64,000 nt of DNA from Sediminibacterium sp. KACHI17 (GTDB lineage: Bacteria > Bacteroidota > Bacteroidia > Chitinophagales > Chitinophagaceae), in the NCBI RefSeq assembly GCF_040362915.1, contig NZ_AP029612.1, positions 1,922,001-1,986,000 of the forward strand, written 5' to 3'. A program made the translations under genes and the position numbers. Under the pieces are notes generated by a model. It was not told the origin of the DNA, did no database searches, and saw nothing but the letters and a program-made list of their open reading frames with translations. Numbering within the stretch: the stretch's first letter is position 1; every line of letters starts with the position of its first letter. This document shows positions 1 through 8,334 of this stretch, piece after piece.

Positions 1-7
1 GTTTGTT

Positions 8-150
8 AAGGTTAGCTTATAGCCAATAGGTCATAGCTAATGGTCCATAGACCATGGTAGGAAGTATTGATGATGGTAATCTACTAAGTAATGGTTTTGC
101 CATCGACCATGGACTATCGACCATGGACTATGGACTATAAACCATCAACC
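8..150. repeat. Heptamer-periodic inverted repeat, locus 1
   Basis: Two arms made of degenerate tandem heptamers lie beyond the 3' end of comB. Positions 12-60 read as seven heptamers (TTAGCTT, ATAGCCA, ATAGGTC, ATAGCTA, ATGGTCC, ATAGACC, ATGGTAG). Positions 101-149 read as seven more (CATCGAC, CATGGAC, TATCGAC, CATGGAC, TATGGAC, TATAAAC, CATCAAC). The arms are roughly inverted with respect to each other, so the transcript could fold and end comB transcription. The 7-nt register is seen directly; the function is inferred. Confidence 0.7.
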
Positions 151-152
151 AA

Positions 153-875
153 CTAACCGCAAACCAAATCCCCATTCCGGTAGATCGGCAGAACATTGGC
201 GACATCGGGAGTTACGCAGTATTCCAGATCTTTTTCCAATCCGTAAGAAGCGAGTCTGTGCCAGTGAGTGGTTCTGCGAATGAATTGTTGCATATCGTGC
301 TGGTGGAGACCGTACATATCGGAAGCCATTAGACTACTATCACAATGAATCGTAAAATGTTCCTGTACACGATGGATCACAGCACCTGCAAATATTGCAT
401 CTTCCAAATTAAAACGGTCTTTCCACGCAGAACAACCTAAGATCACATTCTTTTTTTGTGCAATGAGGTAATCACAAACAGCTGAGATATTGGGGAAAGA
501 GCCAGTGATCACTTCAGCGGCTCCACTATTCAATGCCATGTGAAGCAATTTGGTTCCATTCGTCGTTGTAAGGACCAATGTTTGACCTTCAATGAACGAA
601 CGAGGATATTCAGCTGGAGAATTACCATGTGCGAGACCGGGAATTACTTTACCATCTCTTTCACCGGCTGTGATGCCTCCGGTTTCTTTTCCAATAGCAA
701 TACATTTATCTACTGCATCAACAGGTATCACTCTTTTTGCACCATTGTACAAAGCAGTTGCTATGGTTGAAGTAGCCCGAAAAACATCAATGATCACTAC
801 AATGCTATCTGACACATCATATATATCCAATAATCTTGGAGAAAGAATCGTGTATAAGGTCGGCTTCATGCTCAT
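153..875 (-). CDS. comB: 2-phosphosulfolactate phosphatase family protein (ComB)
   Basis: ComB-family phosphatase, 240 residues. In archaea and some bacteria it hydrolyses 2-phosphosulfolactate to sulfolactate on the way to coenzyme M or sulfolactate; in this organism the physiological substrate is unknown. Visible family motifs are IIDVFRATST near residue 30, a GERDG segment near 70 and TTTNGT near 105. Length fits the family. The frame is open to 896, but a TATATTTG -7 element sits at 883-890 on the minus strand, so the start must lie after it: ATG at 875, or ATG at 869 two codons later. The gene is followed by a heptamer repeat and stands alone. The family assignment is firm, the role is not. 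Confidence 0.88.
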   Translation of the reverse strand: MSMKPTLYTILSPRLLDIYDVSDSIVVIIDVFRATSTIATALYNGAKRVIPVDAVDKCIAIGKETGGITAGERDGKVIPGLAHGNSPAEYPRSFIEGQTLVLTTTNGTKLLHMALNSGAAEVITGSFPNISAVCDYLIAQKKNVILGCSAWKDRFNLEDAIFAGAVIHRVQEHFTIHCDSSLMASDMYGLHQHDMQQFIRRTTHWHRLASYGLEKDLEYCVTPDVANVLPIYRNGDLVCG

Positions 876-882
876 AAGGCTG

Positions 883-890
883 CAAATATA
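883..890 (-). promoter_or_regulatory. -7 promoter element of comB
   Basis: TATATTTG on the minus strand matches the Bacteroidota consensus TAnnTTTG exactly. It ends 7 nt before the ATG at 875, so the transcript is nearly leaderless and the upstream in-frame ATG at 896 is not transcribed. Confidence 0.7.
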
Positions 891-962
891 CACCAAACAG
901 AAAGCAGTGAAGTATGGAAAAGGCCAGCCTAGAAAAGCCGGCCGCTCAGAAAGAAAAGGCTA

Positions 963-1301
963 CTACTTTTTGGGTGTAATTATCAAGAGCTCATGCACAT
1001 GTATTTCTGTGACGGATCGTTTTACACCTGTTTTATCAACATACTGTCGATTAACAAGTTTTCCGTCTACCGCCACTTGAATTCCTTTAACGAGGTATTT
1101 TTCGGCAAAGTCTGCCATCTTGCCCCATGCTACCACCTGATGCCATTGGGTATCGGTTATTTTCTCACCATTGGCATCTTTATAATTTTCCTTTGTGGCC
1201 AAACTCATACTGGCTAATTTTTTCCCACCTTCTATTTTTTTTATTTCAGGTGTCTGACCTAAATGTCCGATCAGCTGAACCTTGTTTTTGATCATATTCA
1301 T
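963..1301 (-). CDS. ssb: Single-stranded DNA-binding protein
   Basis: Single-stranded DNA-binding protein with one OB fold, 112 residues. It coats ssDNA during replication, recombination and repair. The N-terminus has the typical NKVQLIGHLGQTPEI segment, then the TDTQWHQVVAWGKMADFAEKY region with the conserved tryptophans. The acidic glycine-rich tail ending in the DDDIPF-like motif of replicative SSB is absent: the protein stops right after the OB fold with PKK. It may therefore be an accessory SSB and not the main replicative one. An alternative ATG lies two codons in (1295). Confidence 0.9.
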   Translation of the reverse strand: MNMIKNKVQLIGHLGQTPEIKKIEGGKKLASMSLATKENYKDANGEKITDTQWHQVVAWGKMADFAEKYLVKGIQVAVDGKLVNRQYVDKTGVKRSVTEIHVHELLIITPKK

Positions 1302-1364
1302 ATCCGATATTTTTATGAAAGAGTCTAAGCACTATTTCAAAACGAATATCTTACTGATAAAAAT

Positions 1365-1420
1365 TTATACACGGAGTTTATCCGTTTATTTCCGTTTATA
1401 CTCGCTTATATTTCATACAC
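1365..1420. repeat. Three phased 10-nt direct repeats upstream of ssb
   Basis: Between ssb and the divergent gene at 1564, the block 1381-1410 reads as three consecutive decamers tccgtttatt, tccgtttata, ctcgcttata, preceded by a related gagttta. A period of 10 nt equals one helical turn, so the copies face the same side of the DNA. A TTATACACG (1365-1373) next to it is one base away from a DnaA box. The repeat is seen; a protein-binding role is a guess. Confidence 0.4.
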
Positions 1421-1563
1421 TTTGTGAGAGCTGATGTAACCACCCATCATGAAGTATGATTGCGTATAAATACTCTTACAACGCTTGTACAAATACCTGT
1501 TTTTAAACCTGAATCAGAGATCATCATCAATTGCCAATATTTTCATGGCATAAACCGATGCTT

Positions 1564-1968
1564 ATGTCTGTCAATACAAAACATTGTCTGACCTGCGGCC
1601 ATTCCTTACGCGGAAGAACAGACAAGAAATTTTGTGATGATAACTGTAGAAGTGTATTCAATAATAAGCGATACATCCATGAAAAGGGGTTTGTAAAAAA
1701 AGTGAACCACTTATTATTGAAAAACAGACGTATTCTTGCTTCTTATGTAGCAGGTAGCAAGGAGACAGAGATGGTGGCAAAAGAGTTATTGTATCACCAA
1801 GGATTTCATTTCAATTATTTCACCCATACCGCTATCAGCAAAGAAGGAACTACCTATTATTGCTGTTATGATCATGCATATCATTTAGTATCAGAGCAGC
1901 AATTAGAGATCTGTAAGCTCTCGAAGGTGAAGGATACTGCTATTGCTTTTCCTGATAGCGGATCCTGA
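1564..1968 (+). CDS. Zinc-ribbon protein of unknown function
   Basis: Not assigned to a characterised family. The start is taken at ATG 1564 (ATG 1558 is two codons upstream); the frame remains open to a TTG at 1531. The first 40 residues hold a C-x2-C ... C-x3-C zinc-ribbon motif (CLTCG and FCDDNCR), similar to DUF2116-type ribbons in Bacteroidota. The rest is basic and then mixed, with LLLKNRRILASYV and a tyrosine/cysteine-rich TTYYCCYDHAYHL stretch near the C-terminus. No membrane segment. Its 3' end overlaps the convergent RlpA-like gene by 29 nt. A nucleic-acid or protein-binding adaptor is possible but unproven. Confidence 0.7.
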   Translation: MSVNTKHCLTCGHSLRGRTDKKFCDDNCRSVFNNKRYIHEKGFVKKVNHLLLKNRRILASYVAGSKETEMVAKELLYHQGFHFNYFTHTAISKEGTTYYCCYDHAYHLVSEQQLEICKLSKVKDTAIAFPDSGS

Positions 1969-2341
1969 CCGGTAGGGTGATAACTTTTGTGGTATCTAAT
2001 TTTTGAACTGCCGCTTTACTAAGTGCGATCACTTGTCCACTCCCAACCAGACCCCGGTCAATGATCTTAACTGTTACACTCTTACCATTCAGTGTATGTG
2101 TCACCAACACTTTGGTACCAAATGGCAAAGTTTTATGGGCTCCGGTATAACGTGTAGAATCATATTTCTCACCGCTTGCGGTTGTGAGTCCATGTAGTAT
2201 TGCCGGAATCATGACCGCATGTCCAACCTCATTTCCCAAAGAACCAATATCGGGCATGGAAGGTGCTACATGCTGTCTGGGTTTACAGGCAATAACCATC
2301 AGCAGCCATAACAATAGATATTTTGTTTTGCGGGAAAACAT
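1940..2341 (-). CDS. RlpA-like septal ring lytic transglycosylase lipoprotein
   Basis: Exported lipoprotein of about 133 residues with a double-psi beta-barrel domain of the RlpA family. RlpA proteins bind or cleave denuded peptidoglycan, often at the septum. The N-terminus KTKYLLLWLLMVIAC is a type II signal with the lipidated cysteine. The DPBB follows: YDSTRYTGAHKTLPFGTKV, then DRGLVGSG near the C-terminus, the place of the catalytic or binding aspartate in the family. A SPOR domain is absent, so the protein is short. The ATG at 2341 fits the signal peptide better than 2359. It converges on the zinc-ribbon gene, with a 29-nt overlap of 3' ends. Confidence 0.82.
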   Translation of the reverse strand: MFSRKTKYLLLWLLMVIACKPRQHVAPSMPDIGSLGNEVGHAVMIPAILHGLTTASGEKYDSTRYTGAHKTLPFGTKVLVTHTLNGKSVTVKIIDRGLVGSGQVIALSKAAVQKLDTTKVITLPVRIRYQEKQ

Positions 2342-2398
2342 TTTTAAAGCTACATACAAATCATAAAATCAGTGCCAAACATCATCAAATGATACCAT

Positions 2399-2428
2399 AA
2401 AAAAGCCGTAACACTTGGTTACGGCTTC
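2399..2428 (-). terminator. Rho-independent terminator of gcvT
   Basis: On the minus strand, a 10-bp stem (AAGCCGTAAC with GTTACGGCTT, 5-nt loop) is followed by a run of seven U, 20 nt after the gcvT stop. Confidence 0.85.
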
Positions 2429-2448
2429 GATATATATCAATGATCTAT

Positions 2449-3534
2449 TTAAGCAAATGGAAATTTTACAATTTTTGCTTTTACGGGAGTATTACGGATC
2501 TCAATAAAGATCTCTGTATCTGTTGCTGTGAATGCGGTATTTACATAACCTAATCCAATGGCTTTGTTCAGCGATGGGGCCTGTGTTCCTGAAGTAACTT
2601 TTCCGATCGTATTTCCCGAAGCATCTTTGATCAAATAATCGTGACGAGGAATCCCTCTTTCGATCATCTCAAATCCTACAAGTTTACGTGTTACGCCTTC
2701 TGCTTTTTGTTTTTCCAAAATAGCCCTGGCTGTAAAGTCTTTGGTGAACTTCGTAATCCATCCTAATCCTCCTTCCAATGGAGATGTTGTATCATCAATA
2801 TCATTACCATATAAACAATAACCCATCTCTAAACGAAGTGTATCACGGGCTCCCAAACCAATAGGCTTCATACCCTGAGGGCCTCCCGCAGCAAAAATCG
2901 CGTCCCAGATTTTATCTGCGGCGCCGTCTACATCTTCAAAGTAGATCTCAACACCACCTGCTCCGGTATAACCTGTTGCACTAACCAGAACATTGTCTAC
3001 ACCTGCAAACTTCCCTTTTGTGAAAGTGTAGTATTTCAGGTTCATGATATCCATATCCGTCAGTGGTTGCAAGATCTTAGTTGCATTGGGACCTTGAATG
3101 GCCAACAAGCAAGTCTTGTCACTGATATTGTGCATCTCTACATTCTCGGTATTGAACTTACTGATCCAGTTCCAGTCTTTTTCAATATTCGATGCATTTA
3201 CGACCAGCATGTATACTTTGTTCTCTTCGATACAGTATACGATCAGATCATCTACGATACCACCTTGCTCATTGGGCAAACAGCTGTACTGTGCTTTTCC
3301 GTTGGTGAGCTTAGAAGCATCATTGGAGGTAACACGTTGAATGAGATCCAGTGCTTTGTCTCCTTTCAGGATGAATTCACCCATATGGCTCACGTCAAAT
3401 ACACCTGCATTGTTACGAACTGTAGCATGCTCATCATTGATACCTGAATAACTGATGGGCATATTGTAACCTGCGAACTCAGCCATTTTAGCACCGAGTG
3501 CAATGTGTTTTTGTGTGAAGGGTGTATTTTTCAT
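2449..3534 (-). CDS. gcvT: Aminomethyltransferase (glycine cleavage T protein)
   Basis: T protein of the glycine cleavage system, 361 residues. It takes the aminomethyl group from lipoylated H protein and transfers the methylene to tetrahydrofolate, releasing ammonia. The sequence starts with [21 protein letters not shown] and has the family signature [10 protein letters not shown] near residue 45, the folate-binding [13 protein letters not shown] near 235, and the C-terminal GEVTSG-like [12 protein letters not shown]. Length is normal. The partner H protein gene lies 19 kb away at 22279, so the glycine cleavage genes are not clustered. A perfect -7 element (TATTTTTG, 3555-3562) precedes the ATG and a terminator follows. 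Confidence 0.96.
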   Translation of the reverse strand: MKNTPFTQKHIALGAKMAEFAGYNMPISYSGINDEHATVRNNAGVFDVSHMGEFILKGDKALDLIQRVTSNDASKLTNGKAQYSCLPNEQGGIVDDLIVYCIEENKVYMLVVNASNIEKDWNWISKFNTENVEMHNISDKTCLLAIQGPNATKILQPLTDMDIMNLKYYTFTKGKFAGVDNVLVSATGYTGAGGVEIYFEDVDGAADKIWDAIFAAGGPQGMKPIGLGARDTLRLEMGYCLYGNDIDDTTSPLEGGLGWITKFTKDFTARAILEKQKAEGVTRKLVGFEMIERGIPRHDYLIKDASGNTIGKVTSGTQAPSLNKAIGLGYVNTAFTATDTEIFIEIRNTPVKAKIVKFPFA

Positions 3535-3554
3535 ATCAATCGTTTATCGTGGCG

Positions 3555-3562
3555 CAAAAATA
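3555..3562 (-). promoter_or_regulatory. -7 promoter element of gcvT
   Basis: TATTTTTG on the minus strand, an exact TAnnTTTG match, 20 nt before the gcvT ATG. Confidence 0.65.
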
Positions 3563-3609
3563 AGAGAAAGGAGGATGGGAAATACATTTGTTTTACCCAT
3601 AACAGAACT

Positions 3610-3649
3610 GCCCTTTTGTAAAGACTTCAATGAGTCCCGACAAAAGGGC
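3610..3649. terminator. Hairpin after the TraB/GumN-like gene
   Basis: Perfect 10-bp arms GCCCTTTTGT (3610-3619) and ACAAAAGGGC (3640-3649) enclose a 20-nt loop. It lies about 30 nt beyond the stop of the minus-strand gene at 3681 and upstream of the gcvT promoter, and likely ends the former transcript. There is no strong U run. Confidence 0.5.
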
Positions 3650-3680
3650 AATCCGGTTTTCGCGATTATTTTATACGACC

Positions 3681-4508
3681 CTAATTCTGGAATGCTGTTG
3701 CTACACAATAGGCATGGCTGGAGCCACAGATCAAAAACACCCGCTCTCCTTTTCCGGTCAATTCTTTTACAATCGTTACCAGTTGTCTGTTACGGATATC
3801 ATTGGAAGTCGCCATCATTTGCGCCAAATAACCCGGTAAAGCATATTCATCAGAAGTGTTGCGCCAATCGGGACCGGCAGGGAAATATTTTTTCCATAGA
3901 CGATCAACATCATCTACCGATCGGATACTGTCTTGAAGTCCGACATGTGATGCCCGCTTGAGGTACTCTTTGATAAAGCTTTCAGGAGAATCAGGTTTGC
4001 CAAAACGAAGATTTCCGAAATAGGGATTTAGAATTTGTTGTAATGCGATCTGTTCTTTGGAAAAATAATGTTGCAATGAATCGGCCAATGCTTCTTTAGA
4101 TAAATCCCAGTTCATGATCTTCACGCCATCTTTATGAGCCAGGGATTTTACCCATCCACCTTCTCCCAATTGTTTCACCGGATTCATGAATAAGGGTAAC
4201 AGAAATCCAAGCCTACCTTCTACCAATGCAATGGTGGGATGAAACTCTCCCCACAGTTCTTCCATTTGAGGTATCTGTGGGTCATTGGGATCTTTGGTAT
4301 GTGTTGCGCCAAAGATCAATGCTCTTTTTTGCTTGATGATAAATGGTCGAGCATGCTCGCCTGTATATTTTTCAAAAGGAACAATGGAGTCTGCCGCATG
4401 ATAAGATGTTGTTGGAATATAGTATTTAGGCGACTTCCATGACATTAGGTAAATGATGGCCAGCAGCAATACGATCACAAAAATGGATCTCAACAATATT
4501 TTTTTCAT
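3681..4508 (-). CDS. TraB/GumN-like protein, membrane anchored
   Basis: 275 residues with an N-terminal transmembrane or uncleaved signal segment (residues 4-24, IVLLLAIIYLMSW). The extracytoplasmic part resembles the TraB/PrgY/GumN erythromycin-esterase-like superfamily: a GATHT motif at the first strand, an ALVEGR segment with the acidic residue, and a C-terminal ERVFLICGSSHA with the paired histidine. Members are suspected metalloproteases or pheromone-binding proteins; no substrate is known here. Stands alone between gcvT and a small lipoprotein gene. The assignment is made from motif spacing only. Confidence 0.6.
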   Translation of the reverse strand: MKKILLRSIFVIVLLLAIIYLMSWKSPKYYIPTTSYHAADSIVPFEKYTGEHARPFIIKQKRALIFGATHTKDPNDPQIPQMEELWGEFHPTIALVEGRLGFLLPLFMNPVKQLGEGGWVKSLAHKDGVKIMNWDLSKEALADSLQHYFSKEQIALQQILNPYFGNLRFGKPDSPESFIKEYLKRASHVGLQDSIRSVDDVDRLWKKYFPAGPDWRNTSDEYALPGYLAQMMATSNDIRNRQLVTIVKELTGKGERVFLICGSSHAYCVATAFQN

Positions 4509-4631
4509 AAAGATGATTTGTGATGGTTATAATGAATGACATACGAATGCCATACCTTATTAACCATCGGTTAATTTGCGGTTGCAAGTGGGTGGATCAT
4601 CTATGTGCAGTAAAAAAAGTGAGCGCGAAGC

Positions 4632-5018
4632 TTATTGGGAAGTCAAAGAGACCTTTATATGATCTGCAAGTCTTTTCACACGTTCGTAAGCCATTTCATC
4701 ATTCTGATCTTTATCGAAGCGTATTCTAAGACGACCTTTACGAAGTCTTACATATAATTTATCATCATCACGGATGGTAAAGGTAGAAGATCGATGATTC
4801 TCTGTATCGTAAGAAGAGCCACCCAACTCTTCTTGAATGATCTGTGCTACAGCATCGGTTTGAGAGCGTTTGAATTTTGCATCCAATCTGAACTGATGGT
4901 CTGATTCCTTAACAGTAACAGAAACACGGCCTTTGCGTACACGATCTGTTTCATAATGAATACAACCGGAGAGCAACATAATGAAGATGCAGATAGCTAC
5001 TACATATTTCATTTTCAT
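4632..5018 (-). CDS. Small lipoprotein of unknown function
   Basis: 128 residues, not recognised. The N-terminus VAICIFIMLLSGC is a clear type II signal peptide with lipobox LSGC. The mature part is highly charged and holds two similar-looking beta-rich stretches (RKGRVSVTVKESDHQFRLDAKF and, later, the arginine-rich YVRLRKGRLRIRF). No catalytic motif is apparent. It lies downstream of the pspC terminator, so it probably has its own promoter. An alternative ATG is two codons in. Confidence 0.7.
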   Translation of the reverse strand: MKMKYVVAICIFIMLLSGCIHYETDRVRKGRVSVTVKESDHQFRLDAKFKRSQTDAVAQIIQEELGGSSYDTENHRSSTFTIRDDDKLYVRLRKGRLRIRFDKDQNDEMAYERVKRLADHIKVSLTSQ

Positions 5019-5060
5019 ATTGGAAGTTTTAAGGGTTAAGCGGATTTTTTAAGAGAAGGG

Positions 5061-5094
5061 AAGAACCTCATCATGAGAACAAGACGAGGTTCTT
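5061..5094 (-). terminator. Terminator hairpin of the PadR-PspC operon
   Basis: AAGAACCTC (5061-5069) and GAGGTTCTT (5086-5094) form a 9-bp stem with a 16-nt loop, 24 nt beyond the stop codon of the PspC gene. The minus-strand U run is weak. Confidence 0.6.
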
Positions 5095-5117
5095 ATTTTT
5101 CCCAACTTCAACCGTCT

Positions 5118-7313
5118 TTAGTATACCATTTGCATCATCATTAAGCGGGAAGCCTCAATAGGCAACTGCTGTTCTGATCTGTTCTCTGTTACAGTACTGT
5201 TTTGTACAGTTTCTTTTTTGTAACGATAGCGTGTGGTATCAATAGGTTTTTCTAATTCTTTTTTCAGTTCTTCTGCCTCTTTCTGCTTGCGCTCATATTC
5301 TTTCTGCAGCTCTTCTTTACTTTTCTTGTATTGCTCAATGGTTTGAGATCTGTCTTCATTATCATTCAAACGATTACGATCATTATTCTCCTCTTTGTCT
5401 ACTCTTTCCAATCCGCCAGGTGTCATGATATATTCTACATCAGAACTCCAGCTTTCATAATCATTGTTCCACTCTTCTTCCCAATCCCAATCGTGACTAG
5501 AACCCAGGCTGAACCAGTTCAATCTTCTGGAAACATTTCTATCAATCAATATTCTTTTTCCTACAGGAACCTGAACAGTTACTTGTACTCCTTGATTACG
5601 GAAGCGTGTACCTTTTTTCAGTGAGAACCCTCGATCTAACCAAATGGTACTGTCTGATTGATTGATACCGTAAGAGATCTCTTTGATATTGCTCAATGCA
5701 GTTCCTTCATCTTTACCACTGCTGTATTTGAAAGCAGAGATATGATAAGCTGAATCCTGGCTTTTTACGATACGTACTCTCACATTATTCAGGAAAAGAC
5801 TATCATCGTTCATGCTCACGATACCATCCATTCTAAACCAACGACCATATACTTTTACTTTGGTATCGGGTACTTTGATGATCAGTTTACCGGTGGTAGG
5901 TTGCTGGATTGTGAAGTCCTGCTTTTCTCTTGCTCTCGCATCGAAGTTGGTAGCGATCGAATACACGAGTATACTACCGCAGATCAGACCGATGAACCAA
6001 AGACCACCAAATGTAAATCCGAGATAACGGCTACCAGATTTCACACCCATGATACGACGGATCAACCAAGTGATGAATGCTACTACCGGAACACCCAGGA
6101 ATAATAAGAGTGTTGCCCATGCCAGGAAGTTTTGTCCGAAACCTTCGAGGAAGAAATTCTTCAGCGGGAATACACCAACACCTGCAAACATCAAGGCTAA
6201 AACGGTTACCAGTAACGCAAAGGCAAGTATACCTGCAATGAATAAGAAGAATGCTTTGAACAGGATGGCAATGATACCACCTAATCTTCTACCCCCTCTT
6301 TTCAGCGCTGAGCCTGTTTCTGCATTGAACTGCTGACTTTTTTGTCCTACAGTCTGACCAAATTCTTGTCCAAACTGACTTGCTTTTTCTTTGAATTCAC
6401 CACCCCACTTTTCAGCGCGACTTTTAAATCCTTCCAGATCTTCTTGAATGGTATTTTTAATGGTGTTAAGGTCTACTTTTTCACCACGCATTTCCAGTTT
6501 TTCTGAGGCACTTTTTGCTTCAGGGATAACAGCCCACAATACAGCGTACACTACAAATAAGGTTCCACCGAATGAGCCGAATACGATACCTGGGAAGAAG
6601 TCATCATCCATCCAGAATACACCTCTGAAAATAGAGCTGAAGATACCGACTACCAAAGGGAAAGCGAAGATGAGACGCGGGATCCAAACAGCGATATCGA
6701 AATAAGAAGCGATACCACTAGCGACACCGGCAATTACTTTTTCTTCCGGGTTACGATACAAACGTTTGGTAGAAACGATATTATCCAATGGTTTTGATGG
6801 AAGAATGATCCATAATAAGATGTACAACAAGATACCTGAGCCACCCATGAAAGTGATGAGGGCAAATACCAGACGTACAATAGTTGGATCGATGCGGAGG
6901 TAGTTCGCCAAGCCACCGCAGACACCACCTAATATTTTTTCATTATCATCACGATACAGTCTGCCTCTTGGAGATGATTCTGATGCAGTGCTACCGGTAT
7001 TGGCAGACTGAGCGCCATCGCCACCCAATTGAGCGTGTACATTTCTTTCTTCGCCTTCAAAATCTTCAGGTCTACCCATGCTGTTGATGATCTCATTTAC
7101 AGTATCATCAGTGATGCAGGTAGCACCTTTTTTCAGGCTATCGCCAAAAAGTTCGGCTATACGACCTTCAATATCATTGATGATCTCATCACGACCCTCC
7201 TCGTTGGCAAAGAATTTGCGCAAACTTTCTACATACTGCTTCAGCATGTCATAAGCAGACTCCTCGATGGGAATCACTCTGCCCTGAAAGTTTATATTGA
7301 TTACCTTTTTCAT
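5118..7313 (-). CDS. PspC-domain membrane protein
   Basis: 731-residue membrane protein with two PspC domains. After an N-terminal cytoplasmic region (residues 1-115, which contains GRPEDFEGEE, like HAAS-type partners of PadR), PspC repeat 1 is at about 118-170 (GRLYRDDNEKILGGVCGG) and repeat 2 at about 182-265 (KRLYRNPEEKVIAGVASG). More membrane helices follow (about 345-375, 390-420, 430-455), then a long extracytoplasmic beta-rich domain and a charged coiled-coil-like tail of roughly 640-700 (EELQKEYERKQKEAEELKKE). PspC proteins sense envelope stress. It lies 20 nt after padR in the same direction and is probably the PadR target. Confidence 0.88.
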   Translation of the reverse strand: MKKVININFQGRVIPIEESAYDMLKQYVESLRKFFANEEGRDEIINDIEGRIAELFGDSLKKGATCITDDTVNEIINSMGRPEDFEGEERNVHAQLGGDGAQSANTGSTASESSPRGRLYRDDNEKILGGVCGGLANYLRIDPTIVRLVFALITFMGGSGILLYILLWIILPSKPLDNIVSTKRLYRNPEEKVIAGVASGIASYFDIAVWIPRLIFAFPLVVGIFSSIFRGVFWMDDDFFPGIVFGSFGGTLFVVYAVLWAVIPEAKSASEKLEMRGEKVDLNTIKNTIQEDLEGFKSRAEKWGGEFKEKASQFGQEFGQTVGQKSQQFNAETGSALKRGGRRLGGIIAILFKAFFLFIAGILAFALLVTVLALMFAGVGVFPLKNFFLEGFGQNFLAWATLLLFLGVPVVAFITWLIRRIMGVKSGSRYLGFTFGGLWFIGLICGSILVYSIATNFDARAREKQDFTIQQPTTGKLIIKVPDTKVKVYGRWFRMDGIVSMNDDSLFLNNVRVRIVKSQDSAYHISAFKYSSGKDEGTALSNIKEISYGINQSDSTIWLDRGFSLKKGTRFRNQGVQVTVQVPVGKRILIDRNVSRRLNWFSLGSSHDWDWEEEWNNDYESWSSDVEYIMTPGGLERVDKEENNDRNRLNDNEDRSQTIEQYKKSKEELQKEYERKQKEAEELKKELEKPIDTTRYRYKKETVQNSTVTENRSEQQLPIEASRLMMMQMVY

Positions 7314-7333
7314 TTTCTGTTCAGTTTTGTTGG

Positions 7334-7699
7334 TTAAGGTTGGGTTGGATTTTCTTCGGAGGCCGTTTGGGTTTGGGTAATGGTCAGTGCATGTACTGCA
7401 TCAGCCAGTTCCTGCCAAGTTCTTTCCAGTTCATTGTAGAACTCTAAACCTTTATCGGTCATCACGAAATATTTTCTGGGTGGTCCGCTGTTACTTTCCA
7501 CCCAACGGTAGGTCAGTAAGCCGGAGTTTTTTAAACGTGTCAGAAGGGGATATAAAGTACCCTCCAGGATGTGCAGGTTTGCAGCTTTCATTCGGTCCAC
7601 GATATCACTCGGGTAAACCTCACCCTGTCTGATGATGGATAAAATGCAAAACTCCAATACACCCTTTCGCATCTGACTTTGTGTGTTCTGAATATCCAT
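7334..7699 (-). CDS. PadR family transcriptional regulator
   Basis: 121 residues, winged-helix regulator of the PadR family. The N-terminal domain KGVLEFCILSIIRQGEVYPSD and the recognition-helix region ILEGTLYPLLTRLKNSGLL match the family, followed by the wing RWVESNSGPPRKYF and a short dimerisation helix, as in the compact PadR-s2 type. It is co-transcribed with the PspC gene. A perfect palindrome over the predicted -33 element at 8070-8096 is the obvious candidate for its operator, which would make it autoregulatory. Confidence 0.92.
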   Translation of the reverse strand: MDIQNTQSQMRKGVLEFCILSIIRQGEVYPSDIVDRMKAANLHILEGTLYPLLTRLKNSGLLTYRWVESNSGPPRKYFVMTDKGLEFYNELERTWQELADAVHALTITQTQTASEENPTQP

Positions 7700-7775
7700 A
7701 GCCGGAGTTTTTGTTTGTTCCTAAACCTTTCGGGGGGAATGGAACAATCGTTATTAATAATGATTCGAATTTGAA

Positions 7776-7970
7776 TTAAGCAACCAAGTGTCTTCTTACG
7801 ATTCTGTTTCTGCGGCTGCGCTGTAACTTGTAGTAATCAACGGCGCCAAAAACGGTTTTGTTGTTCTGAAGGTTCATAGTGGTTGCAACAGTTTCCTTTA
7901 CTTCTTTTACCAGATTGTTCAGTTGTTCCTGACCCAGTTGTTGTAAGAAGAATGTGTTTTGCGTTTTCAT
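7776..7970 (-). CDS. Small protein of unknown function upstream of padR
   Basis: 64 residues, not recognised. It is soluble-looking, with an N-terminal helix rich in Q, L and N (FFLQQLGQEQLNNLVKEVKE) and a strongly basic tail (LQRSRRNRIVRR). It is the first frame after the predicted PadR-controlled promoter and precedes padR by 76 nt. Position and sensible composition argue that it is real; a role in the stress response is only inferred. Confidence 0.6.
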   Translation of the reverse strand: MKTQNTFFLQQLGQEQLNNLVKEVKETVATTMNLQNNKTVFGAVDYYKLQRSRRNRIVRRHLVA

Positions 7971-8051
7971 GACTTAATATTTATAAGTGTTTTTAATTTT
8001 TCTTTTTCTGAAGGCCTTCCGGGCTTTTCCCTGATTCCCTTCTTTCATAAC

Positions 8052-8096
8052 ACAAAGATGAGGAAACTTTTGGTACTATGCAACACATAGTACCAA
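8052..8096 (-). promoter_or_regulatory. Predicted PadR operator and promoter
   Basis: A perfect palindrome with 11-bp arms, TTGGTACTATG (8070-8080) and CATAGTACCAA (8086-8096), 5-nt spacer. On the minus strand the spacer and left arm include a TTG that is 20 nt from CATCTTTG (8052-8059), one base from the TAnnTTTG consensus. The palindrome would therefore cover the -33 element of the small ORF-padR-pspC operon. Seen: the palindrome. Inferred: PadR binding. Confidence 0.6.
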
Positions 8097-8267
8097 GTTT
8101 TTTTAGGTAATGGGCAGAACTTAATAATAGGCTAAGCTTAAATTATTGATTTTCAAGTATTTATAATTTTTATTACGAAATTCAAAAGGATGAATGGCAT
8201 TATTTTGTGAACAACGGTATTCCGCTGATTGGAGGCTCAGCCTACGAAAAGGATCAAAAAAATATTT

Positions 8268-8327
8268 ATCGTTTTTATACGATAAAAGAAAAACTTCCCT
8301 TACTTTGCTTTATCGTATAAAAACGAT
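8268..8327. promoter_or_regulatory. Duplicated ArsR operator and ars promoter
   Basis: Two facing 19-nt arms (8268-8286 and 8309-8327) are perfect reverse complements. Each arm itself contains a palindrome ATCGT-N6-ACGAT (8268-8283 and 8312-8327), the form expected for an ArsR dimer site. TTACTTTG (8300-8307), one mismatch from TAnnTTTG, lies between the two sites, 27 nt before the arsR ATG at 8335. Two repressor dimers could thus flank the -7 element. Confidence 0.7.
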
Positions 8328-8334
8328 TAGAAAA

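Noticed and set aside
592..1080. 162-codon plus-strand ORF opposite comB and ssb
   Set aside because: It overlaps two genes with firm family assignments and spans their promoter region.
1302..1563. Replication origin near ssb
   Set aside because: Only one imperfect DnaA-like box is present, and no dnaA, dnaN or gyrB gene lies nearby.
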